Assembly: GCA_012103455.1 (NCBI GenBank)
Contig: WLWT01000001.1
Location: 2,921,288 to 2,985,287 of the forward strand
Source of the DNA: Gammaproteobacteria bacterium
GTDB taxonomy: Bacteria > Pseudomonadota > Gammaproteobacteria > HK1
DNA: 64,000 bases
Reading direction: 5' to 3'
Shown here: one piece after another, positions 18,668 through 28,345 of the stretch
Numbering within the stretch: the first letter of the stretch is position 1
Layout: each line of letters starts with the position of its first letter
Notes under the pieces: generated by a model
What the model saw: only the letters and a program-made list of their open reading frames with translations
Database searches by the model: none
What the model was told of the DNA's origin: nothing
Position numbers and translations under genes: made by a program

Positions 18668-20926
18668 GTGGCGCTAGTGCTACCTGCCGATGAGCGCATG
18701 CCGCTTCGGGTATTCTCGGAGAAAGCGTACTTGGACTATTCCATGTACGTGGTGTTGGATCGCGCGTTGCCGCATATTGGCGATGGGTTAAAACCGGTCC
18801 AACGCCGCATCATTTACGCGATGTCGGAACTCGGGCTGTCGGCCTCGGCGAAGTTCCAAAAGTCCGCCAGATCGGTGGGTGATGTATTGGGCAAATATCA
18901 CCCCCATGGCGATTCGGCCTGTTACGAAGCCATGGTACTGATGGCACAGCCGTTTTCATTTCGCTATCCGCTGATAGACGGGCAGGGCAACTGGGGCTCC
19001 ATCGACGATCCCAAATCGTTCGCCGCCATGCGTTATACCGAGGCGCGGTTAACCGCTTTTGCCAGCGCTCTCACCGCGGAACTCAAGCAAGGCACGGTCG
19101 AATGGGTGCCCAATTTTGATGGCGGTCTGGCCGAGCCTGCGCGGTTGCCGTCGCGCTTACCGCATCTGCTCTTGAACGGCGCTTCGGGTATCGCGGTCGG
19201 CATGGCGACGGACATCCCTCCCCATTGCCTGGACGAGTTGATCAACGCCTGCGTGCATCTGCTGGATAACCGCAAAGCCACGGTGGCACAGTTGATGGAA
19301 CACTTGCCAGGGCCCGATTATCCCACCCGCGCCGAAATCATTTCCACGCCGCACGAACTCAGAACAATCTACGAAACCGGCATGGGTTCGGTGCGCCTGC
19401 GGGCGGCCTATGAACGGGAAGATGGCAATGTGGTCATTACCGCGTTGCCCTATCAGGTGTCGGGCTCCAAAGTTATGGAGCAGGTAGCGCAACAGATTAC
19501 CGCTAAAAAATTACCTTGGCTCGAATACGCGCGCGACGAATCGGATCACGAATCACCGGTACGGCTGGTGCTAGTACCCCGCTCCAACCGGGTAGATATA
19601 GACGCCATGATGTCCCATCTTTTTGCCACCACGGGACTGGAGCGTACCTATAGGGTCAATCTGAACTGCATTGGCTTGGATGGACGCCCAAGAGTGCGTA
19701 ACTTGCGGGATCTGCTGCTCGAATGGCTCGAATTTCGGCAAACCACGGTTGAACGCAGGCTGCAATTTAGACTGGACAAAGTTCAGGCCGAATTGCACAA
19801 GCTGGACGGTTATCTCATCGCCTTCCTCAATATCGGCGAGGTGATCGAGATCATCAGGACCTACGACCGACCTAAACCGGAGTTGATGAGCCGCTTCGGG
19901 CTGAGCGATGTGCAAGCTGAAGCGGTACTGGAGCTGAAGCTGCGGCACCTGGCCAAGCTTGAGGAAATGAAGATCCGCACCCAACAGGCGGAGTTGCAAA
20001 AAGAGCGCGACACCTTGGTAAAAACTCTAGGATCACCGCGGCGTATACGCGCCCTGATTCGAGCGGAATTGCTTGAAGATGCAGATAAGTTCACCGATGC
20101 CCCGGCTCCGGGCGTCCCCTGCCGGCGCTCGCCCATAGTGGCGCGGCGTGCGGCTAAGGCGCTGGAGGAAACCGATCTGTTGGGCTCGGAGCCGATCACA
20201 GTGGTGCTCTCCGAACGGGGTTGGGTACGCGCCGCTAAAGGGCATGAGGTGGACCCTGCCACCCTCAACTACCGCTCCGGCGACGGGTTTCGCTTCGCGG
20301 CGAGGGGACGCAATAATCAAACAGTTATTTTTTTGGATTCCACAGGGAGGACTTACAGTCTTGCCGCCCATACGCTGCCTTCGGCTAGGGGGCAGGGCGA
20401 ACCCCTTTCAGGACGGATCAACCCACCCGATGGTGCAAGCTTTGAAGGTGTATTGATGGATGAGCCGGGCGCCCGTTATCTACTGGGTACTGACGCCGGC
20501 TTCGCCTTCATCGCCAAAACCGGTGATCTATTGGCCAAAAACCGGGCCGGAAAGGTGGTGTTGACGGTGCCGGGCAAAGCCAAAGTTCTGCCGCCGCTAC
20601 CCTTAGCGAGCGACGGTGCGTTGGAGGTGGCGATCGCCACCAACGCAGGACGCTTGTTGGTGCACCGGCTGGATGAACTGCCCGAACTCGCCCGTGGCAA
20701 GGGCGTGAAGACGCTAAACATCGCCGCGGAAAAAGCACGCAGCGGCGAGGAAGTGGTGGTGGCCATGACAGTGGTAGGCGCACACCAACGTTTGACTATC
20801 TACGCGGGTAAGCGGCATCTGACATTACGCAACAGTGACCTTAGCGGTTACCGTTTAGGCCGTGGTAAGCGGGGCCGCGCCTTGCCACGCGGTTTCCAAA
20901 GGGTGGAATCCATGAGCGCCGAGTAG
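18668..20926 (+). CDS. parC: DNA topoisomerase IV subunit A ParC
   Basis: A 752-residue DNA-cleaving subunit. The start is GTG with AAGAGGAG eight bases upstream. The catalytic Tyr is in [10 protein letters not shown]. The quinolone-resistance region reads [15 protein letters not shown], with the usual Ser and Glu positions. The C-terminal beta-pinwheel covers roughly residues 490-740 and is of ParC type. It forms an operon with parE. Confidence 0.97.
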   Translation: MALVLPADERMPLRVFSEKAYLDYSMYVVLDRALPHIGDGLKPVQRRIIYAMSELGLSASAKFQKSARSVGDVLGKYHPHGDSACYEAMVLMAQPFSFRYPLIDGQGNWGSIDDPKSFAAMRYTEARLTAFASALTAELKQGTVEWVPNFDGGLAEPARLPSRLPHLLLNGASGIAVGMATDIPPHCLDELINACVHLLDNRKATVAQLMEHLPGPDYPTRAEIISTPHELRTIYETGMGSVRLRAAYEREDGNVVITALPYQVSGSKVMEQVAQQITAKKLPWLEYARDESDHESPVRLVLVPRSNRVDIDAMMSHLFATTGLERTYRVNLNCIGLDGRPRVRNLRDLLLEWLEFRQTTVERRLQFRLDKVQAELHKLDGYLIAFLNIGEVIEIIRTYDRPKPELMSRFGLSDVQAEAVLELKLRHLAKLEEMKIRTQQAELQKERDTLVKTLGSPRRIRALIRAELLEDADKFTDAPAPGVPCRRSPIVARRAAKALEETDLLGSEPITVVLSERGWVRAAKGHEVDPATLNYRSGDGFRFAARGRNNQTVIFLDSTGRTYSLAAHTLPSARGQGEPLSGRINPPDGASFEGVLMDEPGARYLLGTDAGFAFIAKTGDLLAKNRAGKVVLTVPGKAKVLPPLPLASDGALEVAIATNAGRLLVHRLDELPELARGKGVKTLNIAAEKARSGEEVVVAMTVVGAHQRLTIYAGKRHLTLRNSDLSGYRLGRGKRGRALPRGFQRVESMSAE

Positions 20927-20944
20927 CCCATTTGTTCAATCTCC

Positions 20945-20978
20945 AAGCGCTAATTTTCTCTAAGCGTCAATCTTCTCT
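20945..20978. repeat. 17-bp tandem duplication after parC
   Basis: Two imperfect 17-bp units beginning aagcg and ending tctct lie just after the parC stop, in non-coding DNA. Confidence 0.6.
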
Positions 20979-20993
20979 GGGCATCAAAGGTGC

Positions 20994-21400
20994 TCAGTTA
21001 TCGATATTATTGAACTCATAAGTCAAGTGGCGCTCGGGTTCTTGAATACAGTGGCCTTGAGCATAGGAACCCCCTAGTTGCCAGAGAAATGCCAAGGTGG
21101 TGGCGTCCTGTAGCGCTGTCGCTATAGGGCACCTTAAAAAGATGCACTTTTTCCGCGATTGCGGCGTCAGCGCCGTGCTCGAATCCTCAGGTATCACCTA
21201 TACACTGCGGTTGTGCGCGCGGTGCTTCCTTGCACTCACGAAACAATGACTATTTTTAGCAGGCGCCCTATAGGCATTTTGCCCAGCCCGCCGGCGCGTT
21301 TTTTGCAAAGCGCCTACATGCGCGCCACCGCCAGGGCAGGCATCGGGCCGTTTAGCTGCTCTCATTCCATCATGTTATCCGACTTATCCAGGCGCTAGTT
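20994..21400 (-). pseudogene. relic of an EAL-domain protein, split by a miniature element
   Basis: On the minus strand the stretch 21124-20994 reads as the C-terminal end of an EAL (cyclic-di-GMP phosphodiesterase) domain: DATTLAFLWQLG, then SYAQGHCIQEPERHLTYEF and a stop. Typical EAL proteins have LWQxGVxYxQGxxLQEP here. Removing the 140-bp element and one copy of its TATA target repeat extends the frame upstream in phase (LGKMP-IATALQDA, then RLDKSDNM further upstream), but with premature stops. So only the last quarter of the domain survives, decayed, and it is not functional. The upstream limit is approximate. Confidence 0.65.
21127..21268. mobile_element. miniature inverted-repeat element, copy 2 (142 bp)
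   Basis: The same element as at 12624, in the same orientation. Its ends are GGGCACC and GGCGCCC, with about 16-bp imperfect terminal repeats. It is flanked by the 4-bp direct repeat TATA (21123-21126 and 21269-21272). It lies inside the EAL-domain relic and interrupts its frame. Confidence 0.9.
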
Positions 21401-21571
21401 ACCTTGAAGGCCGAACTCGTGTCACAAGCCGCTGAGAAGCGGCCAGTTGCCCGCAGTAACATTGACGGCAAATGGTGAGCTTGGCACATTACGCGCGCAC
21501 TGCACTGCTTAACCGATGCGGCCTCTTGACTTTGGCGGCTTGTTACTTCTCTTAGAACTCGGTCCACATCC

Positions 21572-22141
21572 ATGGCAAGTTACAGCACTAATGAGTTCCG
21601 CGGCGGCCTTAAGCTGCTGCTAGACAATGAGCCTTGTGCCATCATTGAAAACGAGTTCGTCAAGCCGGGCAAAGGCCAGGCGTTTAACCGCGTCAAATTA
21701 CGCAACTTGAGATCGGGCCGGGTTATCGAGCGCACCTTCAAATCCGGCGAATCTGTGGAAGCGGCTGATGTGGTCGAACTCGATCTGCAATATCTGTGGG
21801 CCGATGGGAATGACTGGCATTTCATGCACGAAGAGTCCTTCGAGCAGTACGCGGTCGGCGAGAGGATCGTTGGCGAGGCGGTCAAGTTCCTGAAGGAACA
21901 GGATATTTGTACCGCCACGTTGTGGAACGGTGAGCCGATCAGTATCACCCCGCCCAATCATGTAGTGCTGCGGGTGGCACAAACGGATCCCGGTATTCGC
22001 GGCGATACCGCCACTGGCGCAACCAAGCCGGCCACGCTTGAGACCGGTGCCGTGGTACGGGTGCCGTTGTTTGTTGAACGAGGCGAATTGCTGAAAGTCG
22101 ATACCCGTACCGGCGAATACGTATCGCGTGTTAAGGAGTGA
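21572..22141 (+). CDS. efp: elongation factor P
   Basis: A 189-residue translation factor that relieves ribosome stalling at proline stretches. It has three beta-barrel domains. The loop KPGKGQAF near residue 32-39 carries the Lys that is beta-lysylated in E. coli-type EF-P. The C-terminal region [21 protein letters not shown] is canonical. Its modifying enzyme EpmA is encoded immediately downstream with a 4-bp overlap. This supports the lysine-type modification pathway over rhamnosylation, which needs Arg at this position. Confidence 0.97.
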   Translation: MASYSTNEFRGGLKLLLDNEPCAIIENEFVKPGKGQAFNRVKLRNLRSGRVIERTFKSGESVEAADVVELDLQYLWADGNDWHFMHEESFEQYAVGERIVGEAVKFLKEQDICTATLWNGEPISITPPNHVVLRVAQTDPGIRGDTATGATKPATLETGAVVRVPLFVERGELLKVDTRTGEYVSRVKE

Positions 22142-23112
22142 TTGATGCGGCTGAGTGGCGTCCGGGTGCGGCTCGGGCGGTCCTTAAGGCGAGAGCGGCT
22201 ATTCTCGCCACCATCAGGACCTTCTTCGATGAGCGTGGCATAGTCGAAGTCGAGACCCCGTGTTTGGCCGCCGCCCCGGCCACCGATCCGCACATACAAT
22301 CCCTACGGGTCGCTACTACTCTAGGCAGCCGTACCCAAACCCTTTATTTGCAAAGCTCGCCCGAGTTCGCCATGAAGCGGCTACTCGCCGCCGGATGCGG
22401 TCCCATCTATCAGATAACCCGCGCTTTCAGAGACGGTGAAGTAGGCCGTTATCACAATGTGGAGTTCACTATCCTCGAGTGGTACAGGCCGGGTTTCGAC
22501 CATCGCAGGCTGATGGCCGAGACCGCCAGCTTGCTCGTGGAATTGACCGGATTGTGCCATTGGCGGGCGCGCCGTTACGCCGATGTGTTCAGAGCTTACG
22601 CGGGTCTTGACTTCAACGCCTCGCGCCACGAGTTGGTTCGCGCGGCGCTTGAGAAAACCGGCGTAGCGCACCATGCGCTTGCCGACATGCGCCGTGCTGA
22701 TCTATTGGATCTGCTTTTCGCCCATGCCGTCCAACCCAATCTCGATGGATTGTGTATGGTGTATGACTTTCCTGCGTGTCAGTGCGCCCTAGCCCGTATC
22801 TACCCGGCACCCAACCCTGTGGCGGCCAGGTTCGAGGGATTTATCAATGGCGTTGAAATCGCTAACGGGTATCACGAATTGACCGATAGCGCTGAGCAGC
22901 GGGCACGCATGGTGGATGACTTGGCCGAGCGCCGCCGCCTCGGATTGCCGGCTGTGCCCATGGATGAGCGCCTGCTCGCTGCCCTGGCGGCGGGCCTACC
23001 CGATACCGCGGGGGTGGCGGTGGGGGTTGATCGCATCGTTCAATTAGCACTGAACGCCGGCTCCTTGGACGATGTGATAGCGTTCTCTTCGGCGCGATCG
23101 TGCGCCCCTTAA
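22138..23112 (+). CDS. epmA: EF-P beta-lysine ligase EpmA (PoxA/GenX)
   Basis: A 324-residue class II lysyl-tRNA synthetase paralogue without the anticodon-binding domain. It attaches (R)-beta-lysine to EF-P. Motif 2 is seen as [25 protein letters not shown] (key residues FRDGE, HNxEFT, LEWYR). Motif 3 is [14 protein letters not shown]. The GTG start overlaps the efp stop. The partner EpmB (lysine 2,3-aminomutase), which makes beta-lysine, is not in this window. Confidence 0.96.
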   Translation: MIDAAEWRPGAARAVLKARAAILATIRTFFDERGIVEVETPCLAAAPATDPHIQSLRVATTLGSRTQTLYLQSSPEFAMKRLLAAGCGPIYQITRAFRDGEVGRYHNVEFTILEWYRPGFDHRRLMAETASLLVELTGLCHWRARRYADVFRAYAGLDFNASRHELVRAALEKTGVAHHALADMRRADLLDLLFAHAVQPNLDGLCMVYDFPACQCALARIYPAPNPVAARFEGFINGVEIANGYHELTDSAEQRARMVDDLAERRRLGLPAVPMDERLLAALAAGLPDTAGVAVGVDRIVQLALNAGSLDDVIAFSSARSCAP

Positions 23113-23201
23113 CAAACCATTGAAAGCATGCCCGGCAATCCCAACGCAGTTTATTGTTCAAGGCTTGCGGTGATGGCAGACGCGGGGGAGCGTGGATTTG
23201 A

Positions 23202-23229
23202 CGAACTTAACGGCCTGCGGTGTGTCTAC
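23202..23229 (+). promoter_or_regulatory. predicted sigma-E-type promoter before rpoE
   Basis: A GAACTT box (23203-23208) is followed by 16 bases and TCTAC (23225-23229). This is close to the E. coli/Pseudomonas sigma-E consensus GGAACTT-N16-TCTGA. It lies about 40 bp before the rpoE ATG, as expected for autoregulation. It was recognised by eye only. Confidence 0.5.
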
Positions 23230-23270
23230 CGCAGGCATGTGTTATCAGGCAAGCACAATTTTCGGGTTAG

Positions 23271-23852
23271 ATGTCGATGGCTGGACAGAGCGCGGATCGC
23301 GCACTCGTCGAGAGGGTGCGTCAGGGCGATCGACGAGCCTTCGACTTGCTGGTACTGAAGTATCAGGGGCGCATCATAAAGCTTGTTGGCCGCTATGTGC
23401 ACGACAGCTCGGACGCCCAAGATGTTGCGCAAGAGGCTTTTCTAAAGGCGTACCGGGCGCTGCCCAGATTCCGAGGCGACAGCGCTTTTTATACCTGGAT
23501 ATACCGGATCGCTATCAACACGGCGAAGAATTATCTGGCGGCGCAGAGCCGGCGCACACCACAGGGCGGATTCGAGCAAGTGGACGGGGAGTTGATGGAG
23601 CGCGATTCCCGGTTCGAGGATGTGGCGACCCCAGAGCACAATATACTTAGAGACGAAATTAAAAGCACGCTGACGCAGGCCATCGTCGAGCTGCCGGTGG
23701 ATCTGCGCACGGCGGTGACTTTGCGCGAGTTGGACGGCATGAGCTATGAAGAGATTGCTGAAGCGATGGAGTGTCCCATAGGAACGGTAAGGTCGCGGAT
23801 CTTCAGAGCCAGGGAGGCCATTAATCGACGACTTGAATCTCTGCTGGATTGA
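23271..23852 (+). CDS. rpoE: RNA polymerase sigma-E factor (AlgU/RpoE)
   Basis: A 193-residue ECF sigma factor for envelope stress. Region 2 carries DSSDAQDVAQEAFLKAYRAL and FYTWIYRIAINTAKN. Region 4 carries MSYEEIAEAMECPIGTVRSRIFRAREA. It heads the rpoE-rseA-rseB-mucD string and is held by the anti-sigma factor RseA at the membrane until proteolysis. The ATG at 23271 fits the family length. Confidence 0.97.
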   Translation: MSMAGQSADRALVERVRQGDRRAFDLLVLKYQGRIIKLVGRYVHDSSDAQDVAQEAFLKAYRALPRFRGDSAFYTWIYRIAINTAKNYLAAQSRRTPQGGFEQVDGELMERDSRFEDVATPEHNILRDEIKSTLTQAIVELPVDLRTAVTLRELDGMSYEEIAEAMECPIGTVRSRIFRAREAINRRLESLLD

Positions 23853-23855
23853 GTA

Positions 23856-24509
23856 ATGAACGAACGAAGCAAAGAGTTGCTTTCAGCCCACCTGGATGGC
23901 GACCTCACCGAGGAGGAGGCTATCGAACTGGCTGACTATTGGGCCAATGAGCCGGCGCTGAGGGCCGTAGGCCGGCGCTATCAATTGGTTGGCGAGGTGC
24001 TGCGTACTCGCAATGACACAACTGAACCAGACTTTTGTCTTGTACAACGCCTGCGTCAACAGATAGATCGGCCTCCTGAGAGTGACCAAGGCGCGCCTAT
24101 AAACGGGCCCCTGCCTATAGACTGTGCGAAGGAGCCGCGCCCGCCCGTGTTCCTGCAACCGGATGTTAAATCGGACCCTCGCTGGCGCAAAGCGGTCAAG
24201 CCGGCGGCGGCATTTCTTTTGGCAGCGGGTATTGCGGCGTTGGCCGTGGGTAGCGTGCGGATATGGAATGCCGGCAACGGCGCGAGCGAAAGTGCGCTTA
24301 CTACCGCTAGCGCGAAGGTGCGGGCGGCATCTTCAAGGAGTGGCAATTGGAATGGAGCCGAACCTACAGTTGAACATAAGCTCAACACCTATCTTGCCAA
24401 TCATAGCGAAGTATCGGGCGCCGGCAACTTACCAGCCTATGTGCGCAAAGTGAGCCATAGTGGTGAGGGGGGCCATAGTAGTGGGCCGGCCGCCAATGGA
24501 CGCCAATAG
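23856..24509 (+). CDS. rseA: sigma-E anti-sigma factor RseA (MucA-like)
   Basis: A 217-residue inner-membrane anti-sigma factor. The cytoplasmic sigma-binding N-terminus begins KELLSAHLDGDLTEEEA and includes RYQLVGEVLR. One membrane segment follows at about residues 112-130 (KPAAAFLLAAGIAALAVG). The periplasmic tail contains the conserved YLANHSEVSG-like RseB/protease region. It starts 4 bp after rpoE and overlaps rseB. Confidence 0.93.
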   Translation: MNERSKELLSAHLDGDLTEEEAIELADYWANEPALRAVGRRYQLVGEVLRTRNDTTEPDFCLVQRLRQQIDRPPESDQGAPINGPLPIDCAKEPRPPVFLQPDVKSDPRWRKAVKPAAAFLLAAGIAALAVGSVRIWNAGNGASESALTTASAKVRAASSRSGNWNGAEPTVEHKLNTYLANHSEVSGAGNLPAYVRKVSHSGEGGHSSGPAANGRQ

Positions 24510-25521
24510 CCCGCGTTGGCAACCGACCGTGCGGTGGGCGGCCGTGCGGTGGGCGGCCGCCACATTGCTGCTGGCAGCCTGCCAGACGGTACTGGCTGAG
24601 GAAGCTCGCCAGTGGCTTGACCGCATGGCGCAGGCGGCGCGAACACTGAGCTATGACGGGATTTTCATCTACAGGCGTGGTTCCGAGCTGCAGTCACTGC
24701 GCATCGTGCACAGGTTTGATGGCAGCGCAGAGCAAGAGCGGCTGCTGGCGTTGGACGGACTGCCACGGGAGGTTATTCGCAACCACGACTCTGTCACCTG
24801 TATCCTGCCGGCAGGCGCGCCAGTGATTGAAAGCAAGAGAAGCTTGCGTTCGATCAACACAGGACCGCTTTTCGCCGCGCCAGGGGTACCTGACACCTAC
24901 GACATCAGGCTGAACGGTGAGGGACGCACGGCGGGCCGGCGCACGGTCCGGTTGAGTGTAATGCCGCGCGATACGCTGCGTTATGGTTACCGGTTGTGGA
25001 TCGATCAAGCCACCGCTTTGTTGCTGCGCTCGGCTTTGATCGCACCGCAAGGTCAGGTGTTGGAAGAATTCATCTACACTAGTGTCGAAGTTCCTGTTGC
25101 GATCAGCGACAAAGCTTTGCGCCCGACTATAGGCGGGCGGGGCTTTACCGCGTATTCGAGCCGCATTGCACCGGGCGCGCAAGAAGAGCGACGCCCGTTC
25201 GACAGGCGTCCGGTTAGTCACGAAGGGTCCAACTGGCGTATAGCATGGATGCCACGGGGCTTTCAAATGCGCGAGCGCCTTGTGGGCACCGCGCCGGAGG
25301 ATGGAGCTTTAGAGCATTGGGTGTTCACTGACGGACTCGCATCCGTTTCGGTGTTCATCGAACAATTCAAGCGTGAGAGCGACAGGCTGAACGGACATTC
25401 GGCACTCGGGGCCGTCAGCGCTTTTGGCCTGAGCGTCGGAGTCCATCAGGTAACCGTGGTCGGCGAAGTACCGCCGCAGACGGTTGAGCGCATCGGGCAA
25501 TCGGTCGCCGCGGGCCACTGA
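24496..25521 (+). CDS. rseB: sigma-E regulatory protein RseB (MucB-like)
   Basis: A 341-residue periplasmic regulator. It binds the RseA tail and shields it from protease until lipoprotein or LPS signals arrive. The N-terminal hydrophobic leader contains LLLAACQTVLA, which could be a Sec signal or a lipobox. The mature protein begins with WLDRMAQAARTLSYDGIFIYRRG, typical of the MucB/RseB LolA-like fold. The ATG at 24496 overlaps the rseA stop. A 15-bp duplication in the leader gives VRWAA twice. rseC/mucC, often next, is absent. Confidence 0.93.
   Translation: MDANSPRWQPTVRWAAVRWAAATLLLAACQTVLAEEARQWLDRMAQAARTLSYDGIFIYRRGSELQSLRIVHRFDGSAEQERLLALDGLPREVIRNHDSVTCILPAGAPVIESKRSLRSINTGPLFAAPGVPDTYDIRLNGEGRTAGRRTVRLSVMPRDTLRYGYRLWIDQATALLLRSALIAPQGQVLEEFIYTSVEVPVAISDKALRPTIGGRGFTAYSSRIAPGAQEERRPFDRRPVSHEGSNWRIAWMPRGFQMRERLVGTAPEDGALEHWVFTDGLASVSVFIEQFKRESDRLNGHSALGAVSAFGLSVGVHQVTVVGEVPPQTVERIGQSVAAGH
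24527..24556 (+). repeat. 15-bp tandem duplication in the rseB leader
   Basis: Two identical 15-bp units (ccgtgcggtgggcgg) encode VRWAA-VRWAA at the start of RseB. The frame is kept. Confidence 0.92.
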
Positions 25522-25552
25522 CGTTAGGAGCGATCGAGAGGGGGGCACTGTT

Positions 25553-27022
25553 ATGAACACTGCTAAGTTGGCACCCGTCAATCTGCGGTGGTCGGCGGCA
25601 TTGAATCTGTTGTTAAAATTTATCATTGGGCTTACCGTTGGATTCAGCGCCGAGACTATGGCGGCGCAGGCCCGGCTCCCGGATTTTGCCTCGTTGGTGA
25701 AGAGAAGTGCGCCAGCGGTCGTCAATATCAGCACGGTGCAAAAAAGCAAGCCGCGCCCAGGTACCACGCCGCCCTCGTTGCCGGAGAACAGCCCTTTCAA
25801 TGAATATTTCAAACGGTATTTCAATAAGAAAAAAGAGTCCGATGAATTCGATTCTCAGTCCTTGGGGGCCGGTTTCATCATCTCTGCCGATGGTTACATC
25901 ATTTCCAACAACCATGTGGTGAAGAACGCCGGAGCCGTTACCGTTAAACTCAATGATCGCCGTGAATTTCTCGCCCAGGTGGTGGGTGCTGACGAACGCA
26001 GTGATATCGCTCTGCTCAAGATCGAGGCACATGATCTACCCGTGGCCGTTCTGGGCCGGTCCGGCGAATTGCGGGTGGGGGAATGGGTATTGGCCATAGG
26101 CTCACCCTTCGGTTTGGAACACTCGGTAACGGTGGGCGTCGTGAGCTACAAAGGACGGCCTTTGCCACAGGCGAACTACGTGCCCTACATTCAGACTGAC
26201 GTGGCCATCAACCCGGGCAACTCCGGTGGCCCGCTTTTTAATCAAGCCGGCGAGGTAGTAGGCGTTAATTCCCAGATCTTTAGCCGGACCGGCGGTTATA
26301 TGGACATGTCGTTTGCGATACCTATAGATGTCGCCATGAACGTGGTGGAGCAACTGCGCAGCAAGGGCCGCGTGAGCCGTGGCTGGCTAGGCGTACTGAT
26401 ACAGGAAGTGACCGGTGAACTGGCTCAGACCTACGGACTCACACGCCCCGAGGGCGCGTTTGTAGCCAAGGTGTTAGATGGCTCGCCAGCAGCGGCGGGC
26501 GGGCTGGAAGCCGGCGATGTGGTCGTCTCGTACAACGGCCACCCGGTGCAGCGCTCCTCCGATCTGCCGCCCATCGTAGGTGCTTCGCCGGTAGGAGGCG
26601 CAGCACCGATCGTCGTGATTCGTAAGACGGAAGAAGGCTACGAGCAACTGGATCTGACCGTCACCACCGGAGAGCTGCCTGAAGAGGTGGTCGCGCAAGG
26701 AGCGTTGCAGCGCAAACTAAAAGCCCCGGGTGAGCAGCCCGTTTTAGGCGCTGAGTTACAGGATCTGGATACGGAGCAACGAAAAGCGCTTGGCGTAGGC
26801 GTACAGTGGGGGGTGCTCGTGCAGTCCCTTGAGGAGGGTCCATTAAAGCGGGCTGGTGTCGCCGACGGTGACGTCATCTTGACCCTTAACCACGCTGATA
26901 TCAGAGACAGTGAACATCTCGCGCAACTGGCTCAAGATTTGCCACCGGATAAGCCACTAGCTCTGTATGTTCTACGCGGCGGTACCCATGTATTCCTGTC
27001 GTTGACAATAAGCGTCAATTGA
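25553..27022 (+). CDS. mucD: DegP/MucD-type periplasmic serine protease
   Basis: A 489-residue HtrA-family protease and chaperone of the periplasm. An N-terminal signal segment ends near AAQA. The catalytic triad is His in IISNNHVV, Asp in DERSDIALLKI and Ser in NPGNSGGPLF. Two PDZ domains follow, the first beginning at SRGWLGVLIQEV and the second at VLGAELQDLD. It has a long loop before the protease core as in DegP/MucD. It is placed at the end of the sigma-E operon. The ATG at 25553 follows a GGGGGG purine stretch. Confidence 0.95.
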   Translation: MNTAKLAPVNLRWSAALNLLLKFIIGLTVGFSAETMAAQARLPDFASLVKRSAPAVVNISTVQKSKPRPGTTPPSLPENSPFNEYFKRYFNKKKESDEFDSQSLGAGFIISADGYIISNNHVVKNAGAVTVKLNDRREFLAQVVGADERSDIALLKIEAHDLPVAVLGRSGELRVGEWVLAIGSPFGLEHSVTVGVVSYKGRPLPQANYVPYIQTDVAINPGNSGGPLFNQAGEVVGVNSQIFSRTGGYMDMSFAIPIDVAMNVVEQLRSKGRVSRGWLGVLIQEVTGELAQTYGLTRPEGAFVAKVLDGSPAAAGGLEAGDVVVSYNGHPVQRSSDLPPIVGASPVGGAAPIVVIRKTEEGYEQLDLTVTTGELPEEVVAQGALQRKLKAPGEQPVLGAELQDLDTEQRKALGVGVQWGVLVQSLEEGPLKRAGVADGDVILTLNHADIRDSEHLAQLAQDLPPDKPLALYVLRGGTHVFLSLTISVN

Positions 27023-27065
27023 CGACCGAGAGAGAAAAGGTGAAATCAATCCGCATTCAACCGTA

Positions 27066-27205
27066 GGGCACCTCTAAAAATAGTCATTGTTTCGTGAGTG
27101 CAAGGAAGCACCGCGCGCACAACCGCAGTGTATAGGTGATACCTGAGGATCCGAGCACGGCGCTGACGCCGCAATCGCGGAAAAAGTGCATTTTTAGAGG
27201 TGCCC
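27066..27205. mobile_element. miniature inverted-repeat element, copy 3 (140 bp, inverted)
   Basis: The element lies in opposite orientation to the other two copies and has the best-preserved ends: gggcacctctaaaaat at the left and its complement at the right. It is flanked by CGTA on both sides (27062-27065 and 27206-27209). It sits 43 bp after the mucD stop, in the place where lepA stands in relatives. Confidence 0.92.
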
Positions 27206-27284
27206 CGTATTGGAACGGGTATAATTCAAACGTTTGTGTAAAGCGATTTTAATCGCTTCCGTTCAGCATGGATACCGGTTTTGG

Positions 27285-27307
27285 GGGCGCCGCTTCGGCG
27301 CCCTTTT
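27285..27307 (+). terminator. rho-independent terminator upstream of lepB
   Basis: A GC-only 8-bp stem (gggcgccg / cggcgccc) with a 3-base loop is followed by TTTTC. It is a strong plus-strand terminator ending 66 bp before the lepB start. It follows a TATAAT box at 27220-27225. Confidence 0.7.
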
Positions 27308-27372
27308 CATATCCAAGAGAGCAATACTCATGCAACCAAAGCGGTCGATTAACTTACCGGCGAGTGCACCTG

Positions 27373-28221
27373 ATGCGGTTTGACTTCGCCACCTTACTCG
27401 TACTGCTGGTGCTCGTTTGCGGCATCATTTGGGCTATTGATGCGGCGTTGTGGGCACCCCGGCGGCGCCGGGACGCCGCTGAACGGGCCGATGCGGAGCG
27501 AGGAGATGCTGAACGAGATAGGGCTGCCGGCAGCGATGAATACGACGTTGAAATGCCCAAGATCGTCGAACTCGCCCGCTCGTTTTTTCCCGTGTTTTTG
27601 GTGGTGTTGCTCCTTCGCTCATTTTTGGTCGAACCGTTTCGTATACCATCGGGTTCGATGGTCCCGACGTTGTTGATCGGCGACTTTATCTTGGTCAACA
27701 AGTTCACGTACGGCATTCGTTTGCCTATTACTGATCACAAGATCATCGAAATTGGGACACCGCAACGAGGGGATATAGTGGTGTTCAGATATCCCGAAGA
27801 CCCTGCCGTGCCTTATATCAAGCGAGTCGTGGGATTGCCGGGCGATAGGATTAACTACGAGAAAAAAAGAGTGCATATCAATGGCAAGCCGGTTCCTCTT
27901 GATCAAGTGCCTAGTCTCTACTCCGGGCGGGGATCACAAAGCCGGTTCACCGGCTTCATTCATCAGCGGGAAACCCTGGGCGAAAAAGAGCACTCAATAC
28001 TGCTCAACCCGCGGCGGGCTAGGGCCTTTCCAATCGAGTATAAGGTACCTGAAGACCATTACTTTGTGTTAGGAGACAACCGCGATGAGAGCGCTGACAG
28101 CCGCGTTTGGGGATTTGTTCCGGACCAGAACTTAATTGGCAAAGCCTTCAAAATATGGATGCATTTCGATTGGGGGCATGGCGGTCCGCAATGGGAGCGG
28201 CTTGGAAGCGACATTGAGTGA
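27373..28221 (+). CDS. lepB: signal peptidase I LepB
   Basis: A 282-residue inner-membrane leader peptidase that removes signal peptides from exported proteins. There are two N-terminal membrane segments, about residues 5-25 and 60-80. The linker between them is highly charged (imperfect AERADAERGDAERD repeats). The catalytic Ser is in RIPSGSMVPTL, the catalytic Lys in PYIKRVVGLPGD, and the family box is GDNRDESADSRVWG. The ATG at 27373 was chosen because the first membrane segment follows directly. lepA, the usual upstream neighbour, is missing. Confidence 0.96.
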   Translation: MRFDFATLLVLLVLVCGIIWAIDAALWAPRRRRDAAERADAERGDAERDRAAGSDEYDVEMPKIVELARSFFPVFLVVLLLRSFLVEPFRIPSGSMVPTLLIGDFILVNKFTYGIRLPITDHKIIEIGTPQRGDIVVFRYPEDPAVPYIKRVVGLPGDRINYEKKRVHINGKPVPLDQVPSLYSGRGSQSRFTGFIHQRETLGEKEHSILLNPRRARAFPIEYKVPEDHYFVLGDNRDESADSRVWGFVPDQNLIGKAFKIWMHFDWGHGGPQWERLGSDIE

Positions 28222-28273
28222 AGCACTGCAGACAACCCTTCAAAACTCAGTAGTTTCGTCTAGGAGCACGATT

Positions 28274-28345
28274 ATGATAAGTCGGCCTAGAGAGCAGCGC
28301 GGCATGAGCATATGGGTACTGATGTATATCGCTGTGACCCTATAG
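28274..28345 (+). pseudogene. stub of a DUF4845 gene
   Basis: A 23-codon frame begins ATG and reads RPREQRGMSIWVLMYIAV before a stop. In Pseudomonas and relatives a DUF4845 membrane protein sits exactly between lepB and rnc, and it opens with a basic stretch, QRGMS and a hydrophobic segment. Only that opening remains here. The identity is inferred from position and the short match. Confidence 0.55.
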
